Positions 14,565 through 22,741 of a stretch of DNA of 45,995 bases are shown here, piece after piece. Within the stretch, counting starts at the first letter, position 1. Each line of letters begins with the position of its first letter. Below the pieces are notes generated by a model, which was given only the letters and a program-made list of their open reading frames with translations, did no database searches and was not told the DNA's origin. Source of the DNA: Patescibacteria group bacterium (lineage in GTDB: Bacteria; Patescibacteriota; Minisyncoccia; Phycocordibacterales; UBA12079); NCBI GenBank assembly GCA_018817595.1, contig JAHITU010000002.1, forward strand, positions 1 through 45,995. The letters are read 5' to 3'. The position numbers and the translations under genes were made by a program.

Positions 14565-15597
14565 TTTAAATAACAAAATAAGAGTGGCTATTAATGGTTT
14601 CGGTAGAATAGGAAGGGCTTTTTATCGCTTAGCTCAATCAGAACCTTTAATAGAGATTGTGGCAGTTAATGATTTGTCATCTATAGATAATCTAAATTAC
14701 CTACTAAAATACGATACGGCTTATGGAGTTTCTAATGATTTAATTCTAGATGAGTCTATTTTTTATAGTGAACCCGACCCACAATACTTACCTTGGGGTG
14801 ATTTAGGTGTTGATATAGTTGTTGAGTCAACTGGAGTTTTTAATACATATAAAAAAGCCAGTGCTCATATTAAAGCAGGAGCAAAAAAAATAGTTTTGAG
14901 TGCCCCAGCCAAAGATGATAAACCTCTATCCAGAGAGGATTCCACAATACCTAATTATGATTTAAATGGCAAGACTATTCTAATGGGAATCAATGACGAA
15001 GAATTAAAGACTTGTCAGATTAGTGCTAATGGTTCTTGTACAACCAATGCTGTCAGTCCTGTTTTGCAAATTTTGAATCAAAAAATAGGAGTAGAAAAGG
15101 CGATATTAAATACAATCCATTCCTACACTGCAACCCAAGGATTAGTAGATTCAACTAACAAAAAAGATTTCAGAAAAGGAAGAGCTGCTGCTCAGAATAT
15201 AATTCCAACCACTACCGGAGCAGCCATTGCCACAACCTTAGTTATTAAAGAACTAGAAGGTAAATTTGACGGAATGGCTATTCGAGTGCCTACTCTCGTA
15301 GGGTCTATAATTGATTTAACTTTTATTGCTAAAAAAAATGTAACAGTCGAAGAAATTAATTTAATTTTAAAAGAAGCTACAAAAGACAAAAGGTGGGAAG
15401 GTATTTATGGCGTTACAAAAGACCCAATTGTATCTTCTGATATCATAAATAATAAATACGCCTCCTTGGTAGATTTATCTTTGACAAAAGTAGTAGGAGG
15501 GAATCTTGTGAAAGTCTTGATATGGTATGATAACGAAATGGGTTATACTAACACTTTAATAAAACATGTTATAAAAGCAGGAGAAAATTTAAATTAA
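14557..15597 (+). CDS. gap: Glyceraldehyde-3-phosphate dehydrogenase
   Basis: A 346-residue GAPDH, oxidising glyceraldehyde-3-phosphate with NAD(P) and phosphate in glycolysis. The Rossmann motif INGFGRIGRAFYR is at the N-terminus, the catalytic cysteine is in SANGSCTTNAVSP, the catalytic histidine in LNTIHSYTATQ, and the C-terminus has WYDNEMGYTN. The full family length is present. The start overlaps the upstream surface-protein stop by 8 bases, so the two genes are co-transcribed despite unrelated roles. Confidence 0.97.
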   Translation: MNNLNNKIRVAINGFGRIGRAFYRLAQSEPLIEIVAVNDLSSIDNLNYLLKYDTAYGVSNDLILDESIFYSEPDPQYLPWGDLGVDIVVESTGVFNTYKKASAHIKAGAKKIVLSAPAKDDKPLSREDSTIPNYDLNGKTILMGINDEELKTCQISANGSCTTNAVSPVLQILNQKIGVEKAILNTIHSYTATQGLVDSTNKKDFRKGRAAAQNIIPTTTGAAIATTLVIKELEGKFDGMAIRVPTLVGSIIDLTFIAKKNVTVEEINLILKEATKDKRWEGIYGVTKDPIVSSDIINNKYASLVDLSLTKVVGGNLVKVLIWYDNEMGYTNTLIKHVIKAGENLN

Positions 15598-15624
15598 AAA
15601 GGCAAAGACAAATCACTTTTGTGG

Positions 15625-15695
15625 TTCGTCTTTGCGAGGTGAGTGGGATTTTGGTTTTTGCAAAAACCAAAATCCCACTCAACGAAGCAATCCAG
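15625..15695. repeat. REP-like repeat with a 40-bp perfect palindrome as core
   Basis: Left arm TTCGTCTTTGCGAGGT, then a spacer-free perfect palindrome at 15641-15680 (half-site GAGTGGGATTTTGGTTTTTG), then right arm AACGAAGCAATCCAGAAA. A partial, shorter inverted unit follows to about 15727. The palindrome may also terminate gap transcription. Confidence 0.85.
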
Positions 15696-15742
15696 AAACG
15701 ACGATTGCTTTAGCAATCCCTTCCCGTCATATTAAAAAGTAG

Positions 15743-15750
15743 TGTATAAT
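15743..15750 (+). promoter_or_regulatory. Candidate -10 promoter for rpiB
   Basis: TGTATAAT ending at 15750, about 50 bases before the rpiB ATG. No clear -35 is seen. Confidence 0.4.
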
Positions 15751-15799
15751 AAAAAGGAAAAATATTAATTTTATAATAAAAATAAAATAATAAAAAGAT

Positions 15800-16255
15800 A
15801 TGCAAAAACCAAAAAAAATATTATTAGCCACAGACCATGCCGGATTTGAATTAAAAGAATCCTTAAAGTTCTTTTTAAAAGAACTAGGTTACGAGATAGA
15901 AGATAAAGGAGCTTTTGAGTATAATTCAGAGGATGATTATCCTGATTTCATAAAGCCAGTCGCAAAAGAAGTTTCAGAAAACCCCGATGAATTCAAAGCT
16001 ATTATTTTAGGAGGGTCAGGACAAGGTGAGGCAATGACAGCTAATCGTTTTAAAAATGTAAGAGCAGCAGTCTATAACTTTTTAGATTTTGATATTATAA
16101 AACTATCCCGTGAGCATAATGATGCCAATATTTTATCGTTAGGAGCTAGGTTTTTGACTGAGGACCATGCAAAAGAAGCTGTTAAATTATGGCTAGAAAC
16201 ACCATTTTCAGAAGAAGAAAGACACATCCGAAGAATACAAAAAATAGAAAATTAG
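15800..16255 (+). CDS. rpiB: Ribose-5-phosphate isomerase B (RpiB/LacA/LacB family)
   Basis: A 151-residue sugar-phosphate isomerase interconverting ribulose-5-P and ribose-5-P in the pentose phosphate pathway. It has ATDHAGFELKE near the start and GGSGQGEAMTANRFKNVRAA in the active-site loop. E. coli RpiB has a cysteine in that loop; this protein has GSGQGE, as in the mycobacterial form, where a glutamate is the base. SREHNDANILSLGAR is also conserved. It is monocistronic, ending at a convergent terminator. Confidence 0.93.
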   Translation: MQKPKKILLATDHAGFELKESLKFFLKELGYEIEDKGAFEYNSEDDYPDFIKPVAKEVSENPDEFKAIILGGSGQGEAMTANRFKNVRAAVYNFLDFDIIKLSREHNDANILSLGARFLTEDHAKEAVKLWLETPFSEEERHIRRIQKIEN

Positions 16256-16288
16256 TAATTTTTTATTTTTTTTAATTAATTATTTACT

Positions 16289-16316
16289 AAAATAGTGCGA
16301 TTAATCGCACTATTTT
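16289..16316. terminator. Convergent bidirectional terminator (28-bp perfect palindrome)
   Basis: AAAATAGTGCGATT and its exact inverse complement, with no spacer. The A and T ends make it work on both strands, between rpiB (+) and the minus-strand gene ending at 16316. Confidence 0.8.
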
Positions 16317-17089
16317 CATTTTATATTTTTCTTTAATAATTGCCCAATCTTCCACCAAAATATTTTCTGTTGAGCTTTGATAGATTTTCGGCTTTCTTTA
16401 ACTTCGGACCAATATTGATAAATAGTGGACACAGGAATTCTCTTAAAAAATCCTAAATAAAAACTAAAAGAACCTTTACCTTTTTTAGCTGTTTCTCCAA
16501 AATATTCTCTTATTTCGGATACTAAATAATGCTTTTCCGAGTGAAGAGAGCTTTTCTTATTATTATTTTGAGAGATTAATAGATTTTCAATAGACTGGAT
16601 TCCTTTTTTATTTTCATTTTTTATAATTTTCTTTTTCAAAAAAGGTCTTAGTTTTTGACTAATAAAATCAGTATCAATTTTTTTAATATATTTTTCTATA
16701 TTAGATTTATCTGATGTCTCTGAAATTTTGTTTAGCTCTTTTTTTATATTTTGAGTGAATAGCTTTCCTAGAGAAAACTCCACAGGTTTTTTAATTTTAC
16801 TAGATTTAGTTTTAATATCTTCAATAATCTCCAAGAGAAGAAATTTAAATTCAAAATCATTAATCATTTTATTTATTGGAATATCATTTTTTCTTAAAAA
16901 TTGTTTTTGACTTTTCAAATCATCTATTTCTATAATCAGAGCAGGTTTTTCCTTTATATTTTTAGGGTTATCTGTTTTTGAATAGGGAACTAAGACAATA
17001 GACCCAACACTAAAATCCCTCTGACTAAAAAATATAGCCGGTTTCTGAAAATTATTTCTATAAATAGGAATGACAGTGATAATATTCAT
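16316..17089 (-). CDS. Protein with a PriA N-terminal-like (3' DNA-binding) domain; function unknown
   Basis: A 257-residue protein. Its first 75 residues (NIITVIPIYRN, FFSQRDFSVGSIVLVPYSK, EKPALIIEI) resemble the N-terminal 3'-DNA-binding domain of the replication-restart helicase PriA. No Walker or helicase motifs follow. The rest is lysine-rich and mostly helical, ending FWWKIGQLLKK. It could bind DNA 3' ends or act as a partner in restart, but this is inference from the N-terminus only. It stands alone on the minus strand. Confidence 0.6.
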   Translation of the reverse strand: MNIITVIPIYRNNFQKPAIFFSQRDFSVGSIVLVPYSKTDNPKNIKEKPALIIEIDDLKSQKQFLRKNDIPINKMINDFEFKFLLLEIIEDIKTKSSKIKKPVEFSLGKLFTQNIKKELNKISETSDKSNIEKYIKKIDTDFISQKLRPFLKKKIIKNENKKGIQSIENLLISQNNNKKSSLHSEKHYLVSEIREYFGETAKKGKGSFSFYLGFFKRIPVSTIYQYWSEVKESRKSIKAQQKIFWWKIGQLLKKNIK

Positions 17090-17134
17090 AATTTAATTAT
17101 ATAGTAATTGTTGAAATATTAAAATTTATTTTGT

Positions 17135-17162
17135 TTGACTTTATATTCCTAACTTATATAAT
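17135..17162 (+). promoter_or_regulatory. Promoter of hicBA (leaderless)
   Basis: TTGACT (17135-17140), 16-bp spacer, TATAAT (17157-17162). The hicB ATG is at 17170, about where transcription should begin, so translation is probably leaderless. Confidence 0.65.
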
Positions 17163-17169
17163 TTAAGTA

Positions 17170-17400
17170 ATGAAAAATCAATTTTTTACAGTTTATATTG
17201 AGCAAGACGAAGACGGTGTTTTTATCGGGTCTATTCCTACTGTTCCAAGTTGCTATGCTGAAGGAAAAACCCAAGAAAAAATGTTAAAAAATCTACAAAA
17301 AGTTTTAAAACTTTGTCTTCGAAATACTAAAAAAGACATTAAAGATTTAAGAAAAAGCAGATTTATCGGCATTCAAAATTTAGAAATAGAATATGCCTAA
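17170..17400 (+). CDS. hicB: HicB-like antitoxin
   Basis: A 76-residue protein with the HicB fold: FFTVYIEQDEDGVFIGSIPT, VPSCYAEGKTQEKMLKNLQKV. It would bind and block the HicA toxin encoded next. It lacks the C-terminal ribbon-helix-helix or HTH DNA-binding domain present in longer HicB proteins, so operon autorepression is uncertain. The stop overlaps hicA by 8 bases. Confidence 0.85.
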   Translation: MKNQFFTVYIEQDEDGVFIGSIPTVPSCYAEGKTQEKMLKNLQKVLKLCLRNTKKDIKDLRKSRFIGIQNLEIEYA

Positions 17401-17614
17401 ACTTGTACCTATTAAACCCAAAAGGTTTATAAAAATTCTAATAAGTTTAGGTTTTAAAAAACGTGATGCAGAAGGTTCTCATTTATTTTTTGAACATATA
17501 GATGGAAGAACTACTGTGATTTCCATCCATAACAAAGAAATGAGTAAAGGTATATTGAGAAAAGTTTTAAATGATATTCATTTATCTGTTGATGAATATA
17601 ATAAATTAAGATAG
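17393..17614 (+). CDS. hicA: HicA-like mRNA interferase toxin
   Basis: A 73-residue YcfA/HicA protein with a double-stranded-RNA-binding-like fold that cleaves mRNA. It shows KRFIKILISLGFKKRDAEGS and the catalytic histidine in GSHLFFEH, then TTVISIHNKEMSKGILRKVL. The antitoxin-first order with an 8-base overlap suggests translational coupling. Confidence 0.88.
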   Translation: MPKLVPIKPKRFIKILISLGFKKRDAEGSHLFFEHIDGRTTVISIHNKEMSKGILRKVLNDIHLSVDEYNKLR

Positions 17615-17620
17615 AAAAAA

Positions 17621-17649
17621 TTGACAAATAAATAATCGTGTATTAGATT
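17621..17649 (+). promoter_or_regulatory. Promoter of the orphan gene at 17708
   Basis: TTGACA (17621-17626), 17-bp spacer, TAGATT (17644-17649), giving a leader of about 50 bases that ends in a strong Shine-Dalgarno sequence. Confidence 0.6.
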
Positions 17650-17707
17650 AAAGGCAGGTTTGGGGAAGTAGTTTTTAAAATACGTAATAAAAATCGGAGG
17701 AATATAA

Positions 17708-18127
17708 ATGGATTTGGATAAAATGAGTCGCGAAGAACTGAAAGACACTCTCTGTGGATTAAAGGTCTCAGGGAGGTCAAAAGTGAGAAACAAAAAAAAT
17801 ATGAAAATGCTTATTCAAAAGCATTGTCAGAACAAAAATATCATTGAAGGCACCGAAGAAATTAAGGTCATTTGGGAAGAAGTTAATAGTGAAAATCCAG
17901 ATGATAGGGGTATCGATATTATGAAAATGAATGGCTCTTATGGTGATCTTAAAATTGTTCTTAATCGAATGGTTGATTCTGTCGGCTGGAAAATGAGAAC
18001 AAATTTTGGTGTTTCTGTGAATTTTCACACACCATTGAAATATTCAATCGAGGAGGCAGAAAAACATATGAAAAAAGCCATAGGAACCTTTCGAAATATA
18101 TATCTTCAGTGTGTGGTCTCTATCTGA
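17708..18127 (+). CDS. Unknown protein, possible SAP/Rho-N-like N-terminus
   Basis: A 139-residue protein I do not recognise. Residues 5-38 (MSREELKDTLCGLKVSGRSK and onward) have the pattern of a SAP or Rho-N-like helix-extension-helix nucleic-acid-binding motif, but this is weak. The rest (YGDLKIVLNRMVDSVGWKMR, PLKYSIEEAEKHMKKAIGTF) has no motif I can name. It has its own promoter, a strong TCGGAGG ribosome-binding site 7 bases before ATG (rare among genes here) and its own terminator, so it behaves as an independent cassette. Confidence 0.7.
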   Translation: MDLDKMSREELKDTLCGLKVSGRSKVRNKKNMKMLIQKHCQNKNIIEGTEEIKVIWEEVNSENPDDRGIDIMKMNGSYGDLKIVLNRMVDSVGWKMRTNFGVSVNFHTPLKYSIEEAEKHMKKAIGTFRNIYLQCVVSI

Positions 18128-18173
18128 TTCTTTCTCCGTAAAAGACATAAAAACATGTCAAAAACACAAAACA

Positions 18174-18207
18174 GGGCAACTCAACTGAGTTGCCCTATAT
18201 TTTTTTA
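18174..18207 (+). terminator. Intrinsic terminator after the orphan gene
   Basis: GGGCAACTCA-ac-TGAGTTGCCC (18174-18195) followed by TATATTTTTTT. Confidence 0.9.
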
Positions 18208-18289
18208 AAAATTTAAAAATTGAGATTTATTTAAAAATTAAAAATTAAAAAATTAAAAATTTTAAATAATTTATTGTTTAATAAATTAT

Positions 18290-18934
18290 TTAATAACTAA
18301 CCTCCATTAAATTCCCGTTATCCATTATATAGATAGAATCATCGTTTTTCTTTACAAAAGTAGGATTTTTTCCTTTGTAAATTGGTTGTAGATTTTGTTC
18401 TGTTTGGTAATCAACCCCTAAAGCATAAACCCCATCAGCCAAAGACATCAAAACAACATCTGTTCTGTTTTTGTAAAAATCAACAGCTGTTATTTGGTCT
18501 TTGATTTCTATAGTAGAGATTGTACTCAAAGCATCCGCTGAAATTAAATCTTTTTGGAAAAGAGACCAGATATCCCAATACTCAGGATCAGTTTTTCCAA
18601 TCATAAAACCACTAGTATTTTGAGGGATAAAAAATGGATTTAATTCAAGAGTAGTTTCTCCAAGAATCTGAACTTCTTTAGTCCAAGGCCAATATCCTTC
18701 TTTATGTACTATTACACTGTGAATTCCTTTTTTAATTTTGAACTCTGGATTAATATTGTTTTTTGAATCTTCTTTTACATTATCTATATAGACAGTAAGA
18801 GTTTCGTCTAAACTATTAATTTGCAAAAAACCTTTTTGTTTTTTGTCGTAGTTAAAATAAAATAATCCTCCTAAAATTAATATTAATACACCTATAAGCA
18901 TCAATGAGCTTTTTTCTTTTTTTATTTTTTGCAT
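18290..18934 (-). CDS. Membrane-anchored PEGA-domain protein
   Basis: A 214-residue protein with a lysine-rich start, one membrane segment (about 11-27, LMLIGVLILILGGLFYF) and an exported C-terminal part. Residues 35-95 match a PEGA domain, with VYIDNVKEDS, KIKKGIHSVIVHKEGYWPW and TLELNPFFIP. PEGA domains are found in S-layer and surface proteins and are thought to bind surface polymers. The remaining residues look like beta-propeller-type strands (VDFYKNRTDVVLMSLADGVY) without a clear family. Confidence 0.75.
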   Translation of the reverse strand: MQKIKKEKSSLMLIGVLILILGGLFYFNYDKKQKGFLQINSLDETLTVYIDNVKEDSKNNINPEFKIKKGIHSVIVHKEGYWPWTKEVQILGETTLELNPFFIPQNTSGFMIGKTDPEYWDIWSLFQKDLISADALSTISTIEIKDQITAVDFYKNRTDVVLMSLADGVYALGVDYQTEQNLQPIYKGKNPTFVKKNDDSIYIMDNGNLMEVSY

Positions 18935-19007
18935 TTTTTAATTTTACCACTACTTAGATTAAAATCAATTGTAAATTGTTTTAAAAAATCGTATGATTAG
19001 TTTTAAT

Positions 19008-20297
19008 ATGAAAGATAAATTTATTATAGAAGGATTAGGAAATAAAAGAACTTTATCTGGAAAGATAAGGGTAAACGGAGCTAAAAACGCTGTTTTACCA
19101 GTGATGGCTTCTTCTGTTTTGTTCAAAGACGGTTTCCGTATCAAAAATGTTCCTTTTATAGAAGATTTAAATCGTTTAGATGAAATATTCAAAGGTCTAA
19201 AAATAGAAATGAATAAAGAGTCAGAAGGAGAATATTTTATTGATACTAAAAAAATTGAATCTAAAGAAATAGACGAAGAAGCTTCAAAAAGAATGAGAGC
19301 TTCAATTATTTTCAGTGGTCCTGTTTTGGCTCGTTTTGGTGAGTTGGTTTTTCCTCATCCTGGAGGTTGTGTTATAGGGGCTAGACCCATTGATTTATTT
19401 CTAGAGGGTTTTGAAAAAATGGGAGCCACTATTGACCACCACGATGAAAAATATTTTTTAAAAACTGAAAATGGAAAATTAAAAGGAGCCAATATATTCT
19501 TCAAAATACCATCTGTAACTGCTACAGAAACATTTATCATGGCGGGTGTTTTGGCAGAAGGAAAAACTATATTGAAAAATGTAGCTATGGAACCAGAAAT
19601 TGGTTCTCTAATAGAATGGCTAAATACATGTGGAGCAAAAATTAAAGGAATAGGCACACCAACCTTAGAGATTGAAGGAGGAGGTTTATTAGAAGCCAAA
19701 GATAAAGTTTACGAAACCATTCCTGACCGTTTAGAAACTGGCTCTTTTCTAATTTTAGGAGCCTTGTGTGCTTCTGACTTAGAAATTACGCACTGTAATC
19801 CTAATCATTTAGAAATTGTCATAGAAGCGTTAAAGGATTCTGGCGTAGATTTAGAAGTAGGTAAAGACTACATTAAAGTAAATAATAAAAATCTAAAAAA
19901 TTATAAAGCTTTCAATATTAAAACTCACGAATATCCAGGTTTTCCAACAGATTTGCAATCTCCTATGACAGTTTTTTTGACTCAAGCTCAGGGCGAATCT
20001 TTTATATTCGAAACAATTTTTGAAGGACGTTTGAATTATATTAGTGATTTAGTTAAGATGGGGGCAAATATAAAAATGTGGGATTCTCATCGAGTAACAG
20101 TAAAGGGACCCACTCAAATAAAAGGAAGAGAATTAGAGGGTCCTGACATTCGAACTGGTTTTGCTTTTGTGATTGCTGCTCTCGTGGCTGAAAAAGAATC
20201 AACTATATCAAATGTTTATTATATCGATAGGGGATACGAGAAAATAGAAAAAAGATTATCTAACATAGGGGCTGAAATTAAAAGAAAAAAAGAATAA
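19008..20297 (+). CDS. murA: UDP-N-acetylglucosamine 1-carboxyvinyltransferase
   Basis: First committed enzyme of peptidoglycan synthesis, transferring enolpyruvate from PEP to UDP-GlcNAc in the cytoplasm. The EPSP-synthase-like fold is shown by SGKIRVNGAKNAVLPVMASS, the active-site cysteine in HPGGCVIGARPIDLF, EYPGFPTDLQSPMTVFLTQA and GPDIRTGFAFVIAAL. I chose the ATG at 19008 (MKDKFIIEG), which gives the normal family start; an in-frame ATG at 18993 would add five residues. About 429 residues, full length. mreB follows after 16 bases, so the pair likely forms a wall-shape operon. Confidence 0.96.
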   Translation: MKDKFIIEGLGNKRTLSGKIRVNGAKNAVLPVMASSVLFKDGFRIKNVPFIEDLNRLDEIFKGLKIEMNKESEGEYFIDTKKIESKEIDEEASKRMRASIIFSGPVLARFGELVFPHPGGCVIGARPIDLFLEGFEKMGATIDHHDEKYFLKTENGKLKGANIFFKIPSVTATETFIMAGVLAEGKTILKNVAMEPEIGSLIEWLNTCGAKIKGIGTPTLEIEGGGLLEAKDKVYETIPDRLETGSFLILGALCASDLEITHCNPNHLEIVIEALKDSGVDLEVGKDYIKVNNKNLKNYKAFNIKTHEYPGFPTDLQSPMTVFLTQAQGESFIFETIFEGRLNYISDLVKMGANIKMWDSHRVTVKGPTQIKGRELEGPDIRTGFAFVIAALVAEKESTISNVYYIDRGYEKIEKRLSNIGAEIKRKKE

Positions 20298-20313
20298 GTA
20301 AATAAACAAAAAT

Positions 20314-21330
20314 ATGTCATTTTTTATAAAAAAATTAGGAATAGATTTAGGAACAGCCAATACCCTAGTTTATCTTCCTGGAAAAGGAATAGTTTTAAGT
20401 GAGCCATCTGTAGTGGCGGTTTCTGAAATAGATAATAAAATCTTAGCAGTAGGGAGCGAAGCTAAAAAAATGATAGGAAGAACTCCTGAATCAATTATTA
20501 CATATCGACCAATGCGAAATGGAGTTATTGCTGATTATCGGGTAACCGAAGCTATGCTTCGTTATTTTATAAACAAAGCTTTAGGAAAGTTCAATTTCTT
20601 TAAACCCGAAGTTATTATCTCTGTTCCTGCTGGAATTACTTCAACAGAAAGAAGAGCTGTAGTTGAAGCTACGATTAAGGCCGGAGCAAAAAAGGCTTTT
20701 GTAGTTAAAGAACCTATTCTAGCAGCTATAGGAGCTGGGGTAGCAATTGAAGAGGCTGGAGGGCATATGATTGTTGATATTGGTGGAGGAACTATTGATG
20801 TGGCTGTTATTTCTCTAGGTGGTATTGTGGCTTCTACTTCAGTTAAATGTGCAGGTGATAAAATGAATTCAGCTCTTATTGAATTTGTTAAAAGAAAATA
20901 CAATCTATCAATTGGGGACAAAACCGCAGAAGATATAAAGATTCAAATCGGGTCAGCTTTACCTTTAGAAGAAGAGCTATCTATGGAAATAAGAGGAAGG
21001 GATTTTATTTCTGGATTGCCTCGAACAATTGAAATAAGTACTAATGAAGTATCCAAAGCTTTAAGTAAAGAATTAAGAGAAATGGTTCGTGCTATTAAAT
21101 CTGTTTTTCAAGAAACTCCACCAGAATTATCTGCTGATATTGTTCAAAGAGGAATAATTATGACAGGGGGTTCTTCTCAATTAAGAAATTTACCTGAATT
21201 AGTTTATAGAAGAACTGGAGTAAAAGCTTGCTTGGCAAAAGATCCTTTTTATTGTGTTTCTAAAGGAACAGGAGTTGCTTTAAAACATTTAGATGTTTAT
21301 CGAAGGTCAGTTATTTCAAAGAATTACTAG
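20314..21330 (+). CDS. mreB: Rod shape-determining protein MreB
   Basis: A bacterial actin of 338 residues that polymerises with ATP under the membrane and guides wall synthesis. The phosphate-1 motif is LGIDLGTANTLVYLPG, phosphate-2 is MIVDIGGGTIDVAVISLGG, the connecting region has VPAGITSTERRAV, and the adenosine motif is IIMTGGSSQLRNLPEL. It is co-oriented with and 16 bases after murA. Its presence suggests a rod or elongated cell. Confidence 0.96.
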   Translation: MSFFIKKLGIDLGTANTLVYLPGKGIVLSEPSVVAVSEIDNKILAVGSEAKKMIGRTPESIITYRPMRNGVIADYRVTEAMLRYFINKALGKFNFFKPEVIISVPAGITSTERRAVVEATIKAGAKKAFVVKEPILAAIGAGVAIEEAGGHMIVDIGGGTIDVAVISLGGIVASTSVKCAGDKMNSALIEFVKRKYNLSIGDKTAEDIKIQIGSALPLEEELSMEIRGRDFISGLPRTIEISTNEVSKALSKELREMVRAIKSVFQETPPELSADIVQRGIIMTGGSSQLRNLPELVYRRTGVKACLAKDPFYCVSKGTGVALKHLDVYRRSVISKNY

Positions 21331-21332
21331 TT

Positions 21333-21427
21333 TAGTAGGTTAGGTAAACTTAGCTTTTAGCTTTTAGGAAAAATTTACAAAGCAAATTTTTCTCCTAATA
21401 ACCTAAAAGCTAACCTACTAAAACCTA
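21333..21427. repeat. Inverted repeat of the AGGTTAG/CTAACCT family
   Basis: The arms TTTAGTAGGTTAG and CTAACCTACTAAA bracket GCTTTTAGG/CCTAAAAGC and an AAATTT-centred hairpin. Related right halves lie at 27957-27982 and 39495-39550, always just before a start codon. Confidence 0.7.
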
Positions 21428-21433
21428 AAAAAT

Positions 21434-22123
21434 ATGTTTTTAAACCCTCAGAATCTACATCATGCATATCTCCTAGAAGGAGAAAAAGAATCTGTTTTTA
21501 AAGAATTAATACTTTTTTTAGAAAATGATTTAAATTTTCAAACTTCCGCTAACCCAGATTTTTATCTAGGGGATTTTGATAGTTTTGGGATTAATGATGG
21601 GCGAGTTATAAAAGATTTTCAATCAAAAAAGACTTTGGCTGGAGATAAACAAATCATAATTATCCAAACAAATTTTATAACCAACGAAGCTCAAAATTCT
21701 TTACTAAAAATGTTTGAAGAACCAACTGAAAATACTCATATATTTTTAATAATTCATTCTTCTGAAAATCTTTTAACTACTCTTAAATCTCGTTTGCAAA
21801 TTGTTAAATTTCAGAGGGATAATTTAACTAATGATTTTGTAGATGATTTTTTAAAAGCAAGTATTTCAGAAAGGTTTGATTTAATTAAAGTTTTTTTACC
21901 TAAAACCACAAATGATAAAGCTGACAAGGCTGGAGCTATTCAATTTTTAAATAATTTAGAAAAAGATTTATATATTAAATTCAAGCAAAACAATGAAAAA
22001 GATTTAAAAAATATTTTTCAGGAAATTATTCAAAATCGTTCTTATTTATCTGATAGGTCACCTTCAGTTAAAATGATTTTAGAACATATTTCACAAATTA
22101 TTCCTAGAAGTCCGACCTCTTAA
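21434..22123 (+). CDS. holB: DNA polymerase III delta'-like clamp-loader subunit (degenerate ATPase)
   Basis: A 229-residue protein resembling the delta'/gamma-tau AAA+ core: HHAYLLEGEKESVFKELI at the start (no Walker A GxxGxGK), DKQIIIIQTNFITNEAQNSL and LLKMFEEPTENTHIFLI, typical of the HolB sensor region, then KSRLQ in place of the SRC motif. Delta' subunits do not hydrolyse ATP, which fits. It is shorter than the roughly 330-residue E. coli protein and lacks much of the C-terminal collar domain. It would help load the sliding clamp. Confidence 0.82.
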   Translation: MFLNPQNLHHAYLLEGEKESVFKELILFLENDLNFQTSANPDFYLGDFDSFGINDGRVIKDFQSKKTLAGDKQIIIIQTNFITNEAQNSLLKMFEEPTENTHIFLIIHSSENLLTTLKSRLQIVKFQRDNLTNDFVDDFLKASISERFDLIKVFLPKTTNDKADKAGAIQFLNNLEKDLYIKFKQNNEKDLKNIFQEIIQNRSYLSDRSPSVKMILEHISQIIPRSPTS

Positions 22124-22225
22124 CGTGTATACCTGTAACCTTTAGTAATTTGTATTGTGTTGTTAATACCGAGGTCGTACTTCTTAACATAATACTGAGA
22201 TTGTACTTCTAATTAAATAATTACC

Positions 22226-22651
22226 ATGAATCTAAAAATAATAAAAATGCACTCCGATATGACTTCGCCGAGTTATGCTCACAAAGGAGATGCTGGTTTA
22301 GACCTTAGGTCTGCTGAGGAATTAGTTATAAAAGTAGGGGAAATAAAAAGTATTAAAACTGGTATAAAAATAGAAATACCAGAAGGATTAGTTGGTTTGG
22401 TATGGGATAAGAGTGGTCGGGCAGTTAAAGATAATTTACATTGTCTTGCTGGAGTGATTGATGCTGGTTTTCGTGGCGAAATAACCCTTACTTTTAAGAA
22501 CTTGGGAGATAAAGATTTTGAAGTGAAAAGAGATATGAAAATAGCCCAAATACTTATTCAACCTATAGTTACTCCTAACATTATAGAGGTTGATTTTTTA
22601 AATGACAGTACAAGAGGGGATGGAATGTGGGGAAGCACAGGAGACTTTTAA
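22226..22651 (+). CDS. dut: Deoxyuridine 5'-triphosphate nucleotidohydrolase (dUTPase)
   Basis: A 141-residue trimeric dUTPase that hydrolyses dUTP to dUMP and pyrophosphate. The five motifs are readable: KGDAGLDLRSAE (1), DKSGRAVKD (2, with DKSG in place of the usual RSS/RSG), GVIDAGFRGEITLTF (3), KIAQILIQP (4) and RGDGMWGSTGDF (5, normally RGxGGFGSTG). A uracil-DNA glycosylase gene follows after 90 bases, so both uracil-avoidance steps sit together. Confidence 0.94.
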   Translation: MNLKIIKMHSDMTSPSYAHKGDAGLDLRSAEELVIKVGEIKSIKTGIKIEIPEGLVGLVWDKSGRAVKDNLHCLAGVIDAGFRGEITLTFKNLGDKDFEVKRDMKIAQILIQPIVTPNIIEVDFLNDSTRGDGMWGSTGDF

Positions 22652-22702
22652 TTAAGAAATAAAATCAACCTTGTAAAAAAACCTAAAATATTAAGCAGCT
22701 AG

Positions 22703-22721
22703 TCCAATCGATTGGAATAGT
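22703..22721. repeat. Partial copy of the CCAATCGATTGG palindrome
   Basis: TCCAATCGATTGGAATAGT, matching the core and right arm of 11712-11739. It sits 20 bases before the glycosylase start. Confidence 0.5.
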
Positions 22722-22741
22722 TTAATTGTTTATATAAATAT

